The notes under the pieces were generated by a model, which saw only the letters and a list, made by a program, of their open reading frames with translations, was not told the origin of the DNA and searched no databases. Positions 8,537 through 15,829 of a stretch of DNA of 36,476 nt are shown in pieces. The stretch covers positions 1-36,476 of the IMG/VR virus record IMGVR_UViG_3300046519_000109. The stretch is one strand, 5' to 3'. A program made the position numbers and the translations under genes. This DNA is from a virus. How positions within the stretch are numbered: position 1 is the first letter of the stretch; every line of letters begins with the position of its first letter.

Positions 8537-9148
8537 GTGCCCCTAACCGATACATACGGCCAGAACATCCCGTACCCCACGCTGACCGATAAGCCCAACG
8601 CTCAGAGCCTCGCTGAGGGGCTAGTCACGAACATGACCCCCAAGCTAGTCATGTCGTTCGCCTCAGCGGTTACGCGAGGAGCGACTATCAGCAAGCCCGT
8701 TGAGGGCATGGTGACTTGGCTCAAGGATGTCAACCTACTTCAGGTGTACGACGGTTCCGCTTGGGTGTCGTTCGCGTCGGGCACGAACACTTGGAAGAGC
8801 GTTTCTCTCGCGTCCGGCTGGACGAACAACGGCAACTCTCAGGGAACGTTTCAGTACCGGGTTGTGAACCTCTTTGGTGAGGACACGATCATGTTTCGGG
8901 GTGGCATCTCCCGCTCGTCCTACCCGGGGTCTATTCCCTCGTACTTTGAGCTGAACACGTCCGCGCTTCCGACGTCCGCGCGTCCGGCTTCTCTGCGAAC
9001 GATCGTTGTTCCGTGCTCTGACGTGAGCAGCGATCGAATCACTCTCAAGCTCGACATCACTACGGACGGTTGGCTACGCCTGTATGGCGCGTCTGCCACG
9101 GCTAAGCCCCCGTGGGTCGGGTTCAACGGCTGCTTTACGTCTCTCTAA
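8537..9148 (+). CDS. Minor tail protein / tail fibre, paralogue of the preceding C-terminal domain
   Basis: 203 residues from GTG 8537, with AAGGAGA upstream. The N-terminus (YGQNIPYPTLTDKPNAQSL) is typical of actinophage tail proteins that lie just before the endolysin. From about residue 95 to the end it parallels the C-terminal domain of the upstream gene. The two proteins therefore carry different N-terminal attachment regions and a shared, probably ligand-binding, beta domain. Likely located at the tail tip. No catalytic residues are recognised. Confidence 0.6.
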   Translation: MPLTDTYGQNIPYPTLTDKPNAQSLAEGLVTNMTPKLVMSFASAVTRGATISKPVEGMVTWLKDVNLLQVYDGSAWVSFASGTNTWKSVSLASGWTNNGNSQGTFQYRVVNLFGEDTIMFRGGISRSSYPGSIPSYFELNTSALPTSARPASLRTIVVPCSDVSSDRITLKLDITTDGWLRLYGASATAKPPWVGFNGCFTSL

Positions 9149-9149
9149 C

Positions 9150-9171
9150 CAACTACTGAATTCAGTATCTG
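9150..9171. promoter_or_regulatory. Operator-type inverted repeat, site 3
   Basis: Perfect core at 9154-9167 with flanks CAAC and TCTG. It sits between the last tail gene and the endolysin, with no -35/-10 pair visible. Confidence 0.85.
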
Positions 9172-9237
9172 ACTTCCCCTCGTCCGGTAGGGCACGACCG
9201 GGCGGGGGGTTCCCTTTTCTCGAAAGGAGCTACCCGC

Positions 9238-10128
9238 ATGGGTACTACGTGGGTTTCGGGCGCTGAGCGCCTAGGTAGCGGCAAGATTGGCGGGGCTATG
9301 GACAGCCCCAACCGTCCGGCGCGCGTGGTCTGGCACACGACGGAGAGCGGGGCGGGCAACGCTGCGTTCAACTCCGTTGGGAAGTACCTGACTTCCATCG
9401 GCGCAGAGCCTCACTTCCTGTACGACCCGACCACCGACCGGCTAGGGCAGTACGGTCCGCTTGACCAGTCTGCGCGAGCCCTCAAGAACGATGGCAACAC
9501 GCGTACGAACCGCACGGGTCGTGCGTGCATTCAGATTGAGGTACTTGGGCGCGCTGCTACTCCGTTTACGGGGTACTGGCGTCCGGGGAAGAACTTCAAG
9601 GCGCTTATGTCGGCTATCCGTTCGTGGGGTATCCCGGATGAGTTCCCGCTACCGCTCGCCAAGACCGCTAGCGCGACCAAGCGTGACCGGTCCGTTTGGC
9701 TCGCCAAGGGTGGCCACTATGGTCACTGCAACGTTCCGGGTAACGACCACTGGGACCCGGGCGCGATCAACACGGCTGCTCTGTTCGCTGCGGCCCCCAA
9801 GGCTTCCGGCGGTACGTCGACCACCAAGCCCCCGACCGTTCCCACGGTGAGCCTCGCGAACGTCGTTGAGGCGGCTCGTAAGGACCCCAAGCTAGCTCAG
9901 GGCAAGACGACTCACGCGAGTGACGTTAAGACCGTTGAGAAGGCGCTCAAGGCCGCTGGTCTGCTGTCTGCGGCGTACGCGTCGGACGGCTCGTTTGGCT
10001 CGCTGACTGTCAAGGCGTACGCCAAGTGGCAGGTTCGCTTGGGCTACTCGGGCACGGCTGCTGACGGCATCCCGGGTAAGGCTTCCCTTGTGGCGCTCGG
10101 GAACAAGTACGGATTCAAGGTGAAGTAA
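9238..10128 (+). CDS. Endolysin: N-acetylmuramoyl-L-alanine amidase with peptidoglycan-binding domain
   Basis: 296 residues from ATG 9238 (AAAGGAG upstream). Residues about 1-185 are an amidase_2 (AmpD/T7 lysozyme type) domain. The putative zinc ligands are His33 in VVWHTTES, His163 in GHCNVPGND and Asp173 in HWDPG; the 163-173 spacing matches AmpD. The enzyme would cleave the amide bond between N-acetylmuramate and L-alanine at lysis. A Pro/Thr/Ser linker near 190-205 leads to a C-terminal peptidoglycan-binding domain (DVKTVEKALKAAGL ... GSFGSLTVKAYAKWQ ... DGIPGKASL). There is no signal peptide, so release needs the holin encoded downstream. TAATG overlap with the next gene. Confidence 0.93.
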   Translation: MGTTWVSGAERLGSGKIGGAMDSPNRPARVVWHTTESGAGNAAFNSVGKYLTSIGAEPHFLYDPTTDRLGQYGPLDQSARALKNDGNTRTNRTGRACIQIEVLGRAATPFTGYWRPGKNFKALMSAIRSWGIPDEFPLPLAKTASATKRDRSVWLAKGGHYGHCNVPGNDHWDPGAINTAALFAAAPKASGGTSTTKPPTVPTVSLANVVEAARKDPKLAQGKTTHASDVKTVEKALKAAGLLSAAYASDGSFGSLTVKAYAKWQVRLGYSGTAADGIPGKASLVALGNKYGFKVK

Positions 10129-10370
10129 TGAGCAACGGTGACCCCCTTGGCGTGACGATTGGCGCGCGGGAGATCTATGACGAGCTTGTTGGGATGCGTG
10201 AGGACGTTCGGAGTCTCACGCAGACCAGCGAGAGCGTTGCGCACAAGCTTGATGACCACGAGGAGCGTCTAAGGACGCTTGAGCGTTGGAAGTATGCACT
10301 TCCTACGGCTGCTGTCTCTGGCGTGCTCGCTGCGGGGGTCACGCTTGCCCGTGCTGCGGGCGCAATCTAA
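10128..10370 (+). CDS. Small membrane protein of the lysis cassette
   Basis: 80 residues from ATG 10128, overlapping the endolysin stop. Residues about 15-55 are charged and heptad-like (coiled coil), followed by one hydrophobic segment at about 57-78 (YALPTAAVSGVLAAGVTLA). The topology, a soluble coiled coil with a C-terminal membrane anchor, is common for the first of two small membrane proteins after actinophage endolysins. It could be a holin, an antiholin or an accessory factor; the sequence does not decide. Confidence 0.6.
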   Translation: MSNGDPLGVTIGAREIYDELVGMREDVRSLTQTSESVAHKLDDHEERLRTLERWKYALPTAAVSGVLAAGVTLARAAGAI

Positions 10371-10391
10371 CCAACAACAGGAGGTTCCCTT

Positions 10392-10601
10392 ATGGGATTT
10401 GTGAAGGATCATGCCGCGCGGTTCTATGCGGTTCTCGTCGCGCTCGTCGCGCTAGCGGCTCACTTTGTGCCGGACCTACCGTCTGAGCTAATCCTTGCGG
10501 TTGCTGCGGCTCTGCTTGGTCTTGGTGAGGGTGTGCAGCGTCTTGAGGACGCTAAGACCGTTGCTGCGTTCCTGTACGCGGAAGGGAAGCACCGGAAGTA
10601 G
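10392..10601 (+). CDS. Putative holin
   Basis: 69 residues from ATG 10392 with a strong site (CAGGAGG) upstream. Two hydrophobic segments (about residues 11-28 and 33-48) are separated by a short Pro/Asp turn. The C-terminal tail is charged and ends in KHRK, as usual for class II holins. Encoded just after the endolysin and the coiled-coil membrane protein, it is the best candidate for the pore former that times lysis. A phage-type promoter motif starts directly after the stop. Confidence 0.65.
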   Translation: MGFVKDHAARFYAVLVALVALAAHFVPDLPSELILAVAAALLGLGEGVQRLEDAKTVAAFLYAEGKHRK

Positions 10602-10602
10602 G

Positions 10603-10647
10603 GAAGTCCTTGCGCTCCCGTAGTTGGGTAAGCCCTAGCTACGGGAG
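10603..10647 (+). promoter_or_regulatory. Phage-type promoter motif P1 with hairpin
   Basis: GGAAGTCCTTGCGCTC family member at 10603-10617 followed by GTAAGC. The 9-bp arms CTCCCGTAG (10615-10623) and CTACGGGAG (10639-10647) form a hairpin just before the kinase start. It may both end the lysis transcript and start the kinase transcript. Confidence 0.5.
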
Positions 10648-10653
10648 GTTGCT

Positions 10654-11220
10654 TTGAAGTTCCCGCACATTGCCTTTATCGGCAAGAAGCGAACCGGCAA
10701 GGACACGGCTGCCGGTTACCTCGTCCGCCACGCTGCCTATACGCGGGTGGCTTTCGCTGACCCGCTCAAGGAAATGGCGCTTGGCATTGACCCGCTGATT
10801 CCTACGGCTTATGACCGTGGATATCGGCTCTCGGTCCGGCTTTCCAAGTTGGTCCGTGATGTGGGTTGGGAGTACGCCAAGGACCACTATCCGGAGGTTC
10901 GGCGCATTCTTCAGACCTCTGGTCAGTCGGTGCGTCGGCATGACGCGGGGTTTTGGGTCGGCGTGGCTATGGACAAGGTTGCCGTTGCCGACTCGTGGAA
11001 CCTGCCGGTTGTGGTGACTGACTGCCGGTACCCGAACGAGGCCAAGGCGCTACAGGCGCGGGGCTTCCTTCTTGTCCGGCTGCTCCGTCCGGGGCTTGAG
11101 TCCACGGACACTCACGAGAGTGAGACGGCGCTTGATGACTTCCACACTGACGCCACCCTAGTCAACGACGGAACCCCTGATGACCTCAGGGAACAGCTAC
11201 GCGCGCTTGTGATGCGCTGA
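10654..11220 (+). CDS. Deoxynucleoside monophosphate kinase
   Basis: 188 residues; TTG 10654 is the only start that keeps the N-terminal strand before the P-loop. The P-loop is GKKRTGKDT (about residues 10-18). Later come a FADPLKE segment typical of phage dNMP kinases (T4 gp1 and the actinophage family), a Q-T-S-G-Q-x-V-R segment, and a D-C-R-Y-P-N-E-A motif seen in this family. It would phosphorylate dNMPs with ATP to feed phage DNA synthesis, complementing ThyX and dCMP deaminase encoded 13 kb downstream. It is the last gene before the late-region terminator. Confidence 0.88.
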   Translation: MKFPHIAFIGKKRTGKDTAAGYLVRHAAYTRVAFADPLKEMALGIDPLIPTAYDRGYRLSVRLSKLVRDVGWEYAKDHYPEVRRILQTSGQSVRRHDAGFWVGVAMDKVAVADSWNLPVVVTDCRYPNEAKALQARGFLLVRLLRPGLESTDTHESETALDDFHTDATLVNDGTPDDLREQLRALVMR

Positions 11221-11226
11221 CCAGTG

Positions 11227-11263
11227 AGCCCCCTTGGCCTATCCGGCTGAGGGGGCTTTCTTG
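11227..11263 (+). terminator. Rho-independent terminator after the late region
   Basis: Arms AGCCCCCT (11227-11234) and AGGGGGCT (11250-11257), then TTTCTT. It ends the late/kinase transcript before the operator-controlled gene that follows. Confidence 0.85.
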
Positions 11264-11271
11264 CGTTCGGG

Positions 11272-11293
11272 CAACTCCTGAATTCAGTAGTTG
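11272..11293. promoter_or_regulatory. Operator-type inverted repeat, site 4
   Basis: Core TCCTGAATTCAGTA (11276-11289), flanks CAAC and GTTG. It lies immediately before a canonical -35 box, so a bound protein would block the promoter. Confidence 0.85.
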
Positions 11294-11295
11294 GC

Positions 11296-11324
11296 TTGCA
11301 CGGCCCCCGGGGCGTGTGTACTGT
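11296..11324 (+). promoter_or_regulatory. Sigma-70-type promoter under operator control
   Basis: TTGCAC (11296-11301), 17-base spacer, TACTGT (11319-11324). The leader contains CTTCCTTGTCAGCA, shared with the cassette near 26.1 kb. Confidence 0.75.
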
Positions 11325-11366
11325 CTTCCTTGTCAGCACGACGGAGCACGACGGAGGGGGCCCACG

Positions 11367-12728
11367 ATGGCTATTACGGTTCAGGAGATTGCGGAGCTTG
11401 GTCACACCTTTGCGGTTGTCCGCAACGGCAAGGTTGTCCACATCAAGCGGTCGGACAGCAACAAGACGGTCTGCGGCAAGGTCACCACGGGGAACGTGCT
11501 CCGCTCTGACGCCACGGACAACAACATTTGCGTTGCCTGCCGGGTCGTGATCCAGAAGGGTGCAGAGCAAGGGCAGGAGTTGACTGAGGTGGACGCAGCC
11601 GGTATCGTGTCCAACCTCATGGAAGCTGCAAGCAAGGCAGCGACCAAGACCGAAGGGGACACCGTGGCCAAGGCGACCGACACCAAGGCTGAGGACAAGC
11701 ACGCTGAGACCGTTGAGCAGATCAACGCGAACATCGAGCGTTTCGTGTCTCTCCTTGAGGCGGAGAACGAGGAAGGGGCTACGGAGCTTGCCGACGAGAC
11801 GGAAACGATGATCTCCAGTCTCCCGACTCGCGGCAAGACTCCGGCGGGTGACAAGACGTGGGCGCAGTTCAAGCAGGACAGCCGTACCGCTATCCGCGAG
11901 GCTAAGAAGGGTGCTGCCGAGAAGCCTAAGGCTTCCGCTGAGGTTGTGGTCCTTGAGACCACTGAGGACTACCGCAACGTTGAGGGCATGGAAGACCTCA
12001 TCAACGAGGGCGCCAACGTCATCAGCGAGGGTGTCAAGCTTCACCTCAAGGCGTCTGAGACGGCGTACAACCTTGGTCGCAACCTGCTGAGCGTCCGTCT
12101 CTCGCTCAAGGTCAAGGGTGCCCCTGACCTCAAAGCCAAGTCTCAGGCGTACCGCGACGCGTCCGGTCACCTCAAGGCTCAGGCAATCGTTCAGCTCATG
12201 GAGTCTGGTGTCGACGAGTTCGACGCCAACGAGGCAGCCGAGAAGCTGTGGAAGTCCATGAACAATCAGACGGGTGACGTTCTCGCGGACTACGCCAAGG
12301 AGCTTGACGGCCCCAAGCGTGAGGAGTGGGACAACCTCTTTGGTGAGGTTGCCAAGGCTCACCCCGCGCTGACCCCGTCTGAGGCCGTGTCCGCGTACTA
12401 CGGCATTGACCTCGTCGGCCCCCGCGAGAAGGCCCGCCTTAAGGCTGCTGAGAAGCGCGCTCTTGCCGAGAAGGCTAAGCAGGCGCTTGAGGCCGGGAAC
12501 ACGGACGAGGCTGAGGAGCTTGAGGGCGAGATTGCCTCGCTTGATGGCAAGGTTGAGCCCACCCCGGGCGAGAAGGCTAAGGCGGACGTCAAGAAGATCA
12601 AGAGCGGTACCAAGGCTCTCGCCGGTGTCAACCCTGAGGAGCTTGAGGACGAGGACCGTAAGGCGGTCCGGGATGACATTCAGGCGCAGATTGACGCGCT
12701 GCGTGACCTCGTCACCAAGTACCTGTAG
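11367..12728 (+). CDS. Operator-flanked early or lysogeny gene; candidate immunity repressor
   Basis: 453 residues from ATG 11367 (GGAGGGGG upstream; the frame is open further up to GTG 11316 but that would overlap the -10 box). The N-terminus has a small Cys cluster (TVCGK ... ICVACR, about residues 35-58) that could bind zinc. The rest is highly charged, Ala/Lys/Glu-rich and helical, with long coiled-coil stretches at about 110-150 and 350-400. I recognise no domain and see no convincing helix-turn-helix. It stands alone between two operators (sites 4 and 5), has its own sigma-70 promoter and a strong terminator, and lies between late and early regions, where I recall phiC31 keeping its c repressor gene. 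The repressor role is inference from position only; an abundant early nucleoid or host-takeover protein is the alternative. Confidence 0.4.
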   Translation: MAITVQEIAELGHTFAVVRNGKVVHIKRSDSNKTVCGKVTTGNVLRSDATDNNICVACRVVIQKGAEQGQELTEVDAAGIVSNLMEAASKAATKTEGDTVAKATDTKAEDKHAETVEQINANIERFVSLLEAENEEGATELADETETMISSLPTRGKTPAGDKTWAQFKQDSRTAIREAKKGAAEKPKASAEVVVLETTEDYRNVEGMEDLINEGANVISEGVKLHLKASETAYNLGRNLLSVRLSLKVKGAPDLKAKSQAYRDASGHLKAQAIVQLMESGVDEFDANEAAEKLWKSMNNQTGDVLADYAKELDGPKREEWDNLFGEVAKAHPALTPSEAVSAYYGIDLVGPREKARLKAAEKRALAEKAKQALEAGNTDEAEELEGEIASLDGKVEPTPGEKAKADVKKIKSGTKALAGVNPEELEDEDRKAVRDDIQAQIDALRDLVTKYL

Positions 12729-12750
12729 CAGGTACTGAATTCAGGAACTG
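12729..12750. promoter_or_regulatory. Operator-type inverted repeat, site 5
   Basis: Core TACTGAATTCAGGA (12733-12746), one mismatch, flanks CAGG and ACTG. It is squeezed between the stop codon and the terminator stem. Confidence 0.8.
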
Positions 12751-12797
12751 AGAGACCCCCTACCAAGCCCCCAGCAAGGTAGGGGGTCTCTCCCCTT
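12751..12797 (+). terminator. Strong intrinsic terminator
   Basis: Perfect 14-bp stem, AGAGACCCCCTACC (12751-12764) with GGTAGGGGGTCTCT (12778-12791). It isolates the upstream gene from the early operon. Confidence 0.88.
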
Positions 12798-12832
12798 GGT
12801 CCCACTGTTCCTAGAGCGCAAGGAGTGCGAAC

Positions 12833-13036
12833 GTGTCGGAATCCCGTTTGGTGGCCCTGAGGCTGTCTCAAGATGAGCTTGACGCCGTGGCGGCTGTCCT
12901 CGTCCAGAAGTGCGCGGAGATTGGCCGTATGGCCCCTGAGGTGGTCAAGACAATGCCCAAGGTTGCTGCTCTCGCTGAGACCCTTGGGGACGTTGTTGAG
13001 CGGCTGGACACGGCTTGGGGGATGGCTCAGCGATGA
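12833..13036 (+). CDS. Small protein, unknown
   Basis: 67 residues from GTG 12833 with AAGGAG seven bases upstream. It is predicted all-helical (LSQDELDAVAAVLVQKCAEIG). The stop overlaps the next start (ATGA), so the two genes are translationally coupled. No domain is recognised. Together with its partner it forms a short transcription unit bounded by terminators on both sides. Confidence 0.6.
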   Translation: MSESRLVALRLSQDELDAVAAVLVQKCAEIGRMAPEVVKTMPKVAALAETLGDVVERLDTAWGMAQR

Positions 13037-13242
13037 CCAGTGAACCGACGAGGCGCCTTGAGGCAGACCTCACCGCGAGGGAGTGGGAACTTCTCTTTCA
13101 CGGTCTGGCGTCTGCCGCATCCCACTACCGGTACGACGAGCACGCCCCTACGGCCGTAGAGCTTGACGCGCTGAGGGCCAAGCTGCACCTTGCCAAGCAG
13201 GACGCCGACGAGAAGGCACGCGGGGACCGTCCTAGCCCCTGA
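13033..13242 (+). CDS. Small protein, unknown
   Basis: 69 residues from ATG 13033 (ATGA overlap with the preceding gene). Helical and charged (LTAREWELLFHGLASAASHYRYDE, then ELDALRAKLHLAKQDADEK). No motif is recognised. A terminator follows 21 bases after the stop, so this is the end of a two-gene operon. Confidence 0.6.
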   Translation: MTSEPTRRLEADLTAREWELLFHGLASAASHYRYDEHAPTAVELDALRAKLHLAKQDADEKARGDRPSP

Positions 13243-13263
13243 GCGGCCCTCTGAGCCCCTTCT

Positions 13264-13300
13264 AGCCCCGTCTGACCCCCAGGGTTGGGCGGGGCTTTTT
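13264..13300 (+). terminator. Rho-independent terminator
   Basis: Arms AGCCCCG (13264-13270) and CGGGGCT (13290-13296), inner CCC/GGG pairing, followed by five T residues. Confidence 0.9.
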
Positions 13301-13356
13301 GCTGCCCGGAGACGGGCGCACAGAGACACAGCGAGAGAGGTTCCTCTTAGGGGTGG

Positions 13357-13464
13357 AGTGACGTAGTGACAAAGTGACAGAGGTCTAAGACTGTCTATAC
13401 AGAGCCTAAGGACCCCTCTTGTAAACCGAGCCCCAAAGTGACGGTTTCGGCGTCACATCGTCAC
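13357..13464 (+). repeat. 108-bp GTGAC-iteron control module, copy 1
   Basis: It lies in a 305-base gene-free stretch. Three AGTGAC hexamers on an 8-base phase (13357, 13365, 13373) are followed by ACCCCTCTTGTAAA, a further AAAGTGACG, and two inverted GTCAC boxes, also 8 bases apart. A second copy at 31369-31476 matches at 86 of 108 positions without gaps. Both are followed by a phage-type promoter motif. Possible roles are an activator-binding region, a replication origin or an RNA polymerase loading site. Confidence 0.8.
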
Positions 13465-13488
13465 CGCTCCTCGCTGTGGTGGTTGCCG

Positions 13489-13524
13489 GGAAGTGTCTGC
13501 GCTCTAGCCCTTTCGTAAGCCAAA
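13489..13524 (+). promoter_or_regulatory. Phage-type promoter motif P2
   Basis: GGAAGTGTCTGCGCTC variant at 13489-13504, followed ten bases later by GTAAGC. It precedes the exonuclease gene that opens the early replication region. Confidence 0.6.
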
Positions 13525-13547
13525 TCGGCCCACGGAAGGGGCACACA

Positions 13548-14414
13548 ATGAGCGGTCAGGTTCGTACGGTCATGCGCGGGGGTTCGCGGTTCTACGTGGA
13601 CGTTGAGACGCACGAGAAGGCGCCCGGTGTCACGTCGGTTATCGGCATGCTGCCTAAGCCGTTCCTTGCTCCGTGGAATGCGAAGCTTGCCGCTGAGCTT
13701 GCGGTTGACTCGTTCGATTTCCTCAAGCAGATGACGGAGACGGCCGGTCGTGAGGCTGCCGTTGATTACATCAAGGGTGCGGCTCGCCGGTACACCAAGG
13801 GTCGCGCGGATATCGGGTCTGACGCGCATGACATGTTTGAGCGCATGATCCGGGGTGAGGGTCGGCTCACTGAGAGGAACGCTTACGGTGAGTTCGTGGT
13901 CCGTGTTGCTCCGGACCTTGAGCCGTACCGGCGTCATTTCGCGGAGTTCCTTGAGGTTGTACAGCCTGAGCTTGTCCGCGCGGAAGATGTCGCATGGTCG
14001 GACACGCACAACTACGCCGGTTCGTTTGATGCCATCCTGCGTATCAAGCTGAACGAGGACGGTAAGCCGGACCCCCAGGGAGAGCCTGCCCTTGTGGTGG
14101 CTGACTGGAAGACCAGCAAGAGCACGTACGCGGACGTTGCCTTGCAGATGGCTGCCTACGCGCATGCTGACCGGATCATTGACCCTGAGGGCAACTCGTC
14201 GCCTATGCCTGCCGTTGAGGGCGCGTGCGTGCTGCATGTGACGCCGGAACAGTGGGCGCTTAAGCCGGTTCGCATTGATGACGAGGTCTTTGAGTTCTTC
14301 CTGACTCTGCGCAAGGTCTTCAATTGGGACCGTGAGGTTTCCAAGACGGTCCTTGGGCGGGCTATCGCCAAGAGCAGCCGGGTTGTTACGGGTACGGAGC
14401 GGCGGGCCCGTTGA
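13548..14414 (+). CDS. RecB-like PD-(D/E)XK exonuclease
   Basis: 288 residues. ATG 13548 is preferred over an upstream in-frame start because GGAAGGGG lies at the right distance and the upstream start overlaps promoter P2. Nuclease motifs: a Glu/His region HDMFERMI, GSFDAIL (active-site Asp), VVADWKTSKS (D...K of the PD-(D/E)XK core) and QMAAYA (motif IV typical of the RecB/Cas4 family). It likely processes DNA ends during phage replication or recombination. TGATG overlap with the next small gene suggests coupling. Confidence 0.8.
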   Translation: MSGQVRTVMRGGSRFYVDVETHEKAPGVTSVIGMLPKPFLAPWNAKLAAELAVDSFDFLKQMTETAGREAAVDYIKGAARRYTKGRADIGSDAHDMFERMIRGEGRLTERNAYGEFVVRVAPDLEPYRRHFAEFLEVVQPELVRAEDVAWSDTHNYAGSFDAILRIKLNEDGKPDPQGEPALVVADWKTSKSTYADVALQMAAYAHADRIIDPEGNSSPMPAVEGACVLHVTPEQWALKPVRIDDEVFEFFLTLRKVFNWDREVSKTVLGRAIAKSSRVVTGTERRAR

Positions 14415-14587
14415 TGTGCGCTGAGCGCGAGGAAGACGAGAAGTGCATTTGCACTGACTCTATTCGGTCCGTGATCGGGTCTTGCCCGGGGCGGGGGCAC
14501 CGTGAGTATTACTTCTGTCCCCGTCGGGACGGACTGTTTCCCGTTGAGCTTGTGACTCCGGGAAACAAGGAAGTGCTTGCGCTCTAG
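14414..14587 (+). CDS. Small Cys-rich protein, possible zinc ribbon
   Basis: 57 residues from ATG 14414, overlapping the exonuclease stop. Cys at positions 11, 13, 24 and 35 and a His at 29 give a pattern compatible with one zinc-binding site (KCICTD, GSCPGRGH, FCPRR). The last six codons (EVLAL and stop) are encoded by the promoter motif P3, so the C-terminus is constrained by regulatory DNA. No family is recognised. Confidence 0.6.
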   Translation: MCAEREEDEKCICTDSIRSVIGSCPGRGHREYYFCPRRDGLFPVELVTPGNKEVLAL

Positions 14588-14595
14588 GGATAGCA
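14569..14595 (+). promoter_or_regulatory. Phage-type promoter motif P3
   Basis: Exact GGAAGTGCTTGCGCTC (14569-14584), then TAGGGATAGCA. It overlaps the end of the preceding coding frame and precedes the candidate RDF gene. Confidence 0.65.
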
Positions 14596-14606
14596 GAGAG
14601 AGGTAC

Positions 14607-14644
14607 GAGGGGGTCAGGTGCTGAATTCAGCATCTGGCCCCTTC
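14607..14644. promoter_or_regulatory. Operator site 6 embedded in a 19-bp hairpin
   Basis: The operator is 14615-14636, core TGCTGAATTCAGCA (symmetrical change in both arms), flanks CAGG and TCTG. Pairing continues outward to 14607 and 14644 using only Watson-Crick and G-U pairs, so the transcript would fold into a long hairpin upstream of the next gene. Confidence 0.8.
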
Positions 14645-14688
14645 CGCAACTCAACGTCTCATTCAACGACTTAGGGGAGATCCCAACC

Positions 14689-15381
14689 GTGGCGTTTCTG
14701 CGTATCTTTGACACTGACCCGGACGCTAAGCCCAAGCCCAAGCCCTCGTACAACAACGAGTTTGCTTTCCGGTTCCGGTCGGGCAAGATGAACGGCCGTA
14801 AGCCCATGTCTCTTGACGCGTGGCGTGTGACCACGGGTGAGAAGGAAGTTGCCGAGTCTATCGCTCAGCTTATGGGCGGTTCGGTGAACGAGTGGGAGAC
14901 GTCCAAGGATGATTTCCTTGAGGTTCTGACCGGTAAGGACAGCGTTGAGGTTGTCATTTCCGGCGTGAAGGCGATCAAGTCGACCCTTGTTCTGTGGGGT
15001 CAGCGTGGTCCTATCCACGAGTGCGACGGTGTTACGTCGCTTCTGTCGGATGACTTTGGTCAGCCGTGTGGTTGCCCGTCGCTTCTCGCTGACCGTAAGG
15101 CGCTCGCTAAGGCGGGTCGTGGTCCGGCCCCGAACACCAAGGTTGAGTTTCGCCTTGCTGAGGATTATGACCTTGGCCTTGGTCAGTTCGTGTCTACGTC
15201 GTGGGAACTCGTCAAGGTTCTGCACGAGATTGCGAACGACCTTGACGAGGTGGGGGATGAGGCTCTGTGTGAGCTGTCCCTTGAGCTTGTGGAGTATGAC
15301 CACTCGACCTATGGCCGTGTGAGCTACCGCAAGCCGGTTATCAAGGTCATCAAGGCTTGGAGCGAGGCGATTGCGGAGTGA
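14689..15381 (+). CDS. Candidate recombination directionality factor (phiC31 Gp3-like)
   Basis: 230 residues from GTG 14689 (AGGGGAGA upstream). The features remind me of the Gp3-like family that switches phiC31-type serine integrases from integration to excision: an N-terminal AFRFRSGK segment, WRVTTGEKEVAESIAQLMGG, a VLWGQRG...CDGV region, a Cys-rich loop (CGCPSLLADRKA), and a C-terminal region LELVEYDHSTYGRVSYRKPVIKVIKA. Size (phiC31 Gp3 is about 240 residues) and early position fit. With the integrase at 29.5 kb it would set the direction of attP/attB recombination by binding the integrase. Recognition is by memory of the family, not by a search. Confidence 0.6.
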   Translation: MAFLRIFDTDPDAKPKPKPSYNNEFAFRFRSGKMNGRKPMSLDAWRVTTGEKEVAESIAQLMGGSVNEWETSKDDFLEVLTGKDSVEVVISGVKAIKSTLVLWGQRGPIHECDGVTSLLSDDFGQPCGCPSLLADRKALAKAGRGPAPNTKVEFRLAEDYDLGLGQFVSTSWELVKVLHEIANDLDEVGDEALCELSLELVEYDHSTYGRVSYRKPVIKVIKAWSEAIAE

Positions 15382-15551
15382 ACGCGCGTCCGTTTCGGGG
15401 GGTCTCTGACGAGGTGATCAGGGGCCCCCTTTGGGGGTTTGCTCCCGCTGACCGTCCGGCAATCCTGCATGAGCGTAGGCGCCGGTTCGGTCTGAGTGAA
15501 GACTTTGAGTACAACGTTGGGGAGAGTGCGGAATGGGAAAGCGCGGAGTAG
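15378..15551 (+). CDS. Small protein, unknown
   Basis: 57 residues from GTG 15378 (GTGA overlap with the preceding gene). It begins with a basic region PFRGVSDEVIRGPLWG and ends acidic. It overlaps the next gene by 19 bases in another frame. No motif is recognised. The coupling suggests co-expression with the candidate RDF. Confidence 0.5.
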   Translation: MNARPFRGVSDEVIRGPLWGFAPADRPAILHERRRRFGLSEDFEYNVGESAEWESAE

Positions 15552-15829
15552 TCACGGACTATGCCGGTGAGGAACTGTACGCGGGTGACCTCGTCGCCTA
15601 TGCGGCACGGCAGGGTAACCGGGTCCGGATGACTGACGCTGTTGTCCTTGAGGTGACGGCTAAGAAGGCTCAGGTTGAGGGTGTGGGCATTGTGCTTGTC
15701 CCGACGCTCAAGGTGCAGCCGACGGGGGATGAGTCGGGCTTCACGGCTCGTCGTTCCATGCGTCCTCAGTGGATCGCTGCGGATCACGTCCGTCTGATCA
15801 CTCCGGCGTCACCTGCCGACGAGGAGTAA
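15533..15829 (+). CDS. Small beta-rich protein, unknown
   Basis: 98 residues from ATG 15533 (GGGGAGAG 8-15 bases upstream). The middle part (GDLVAYAARQGNRVRMTDAVVLEVTAKKAQVEGVG) looks like a small beta-barrel of the kind found in many actinophage early proteins. No catalytic motif. Last gene before the hairpin at 15840, so it ends the RDF operon. Confidence 0.6.
   Translation: MGKRGVVTDYAGEELYAGDLVAYAARQGNRVRMTDAVVLEVTAKKAQVEGVGIVLVPTLKVQPTGDESGFTARRSMRPQWIAADHVRLITPASPADEE

Noticed and set aside
11112-12362. 416-codon open frame on the minus strand
   Set aside because: It is the shadow of a long GC-biased gene on +, has no start signal, and reads through a terminator and an operator.
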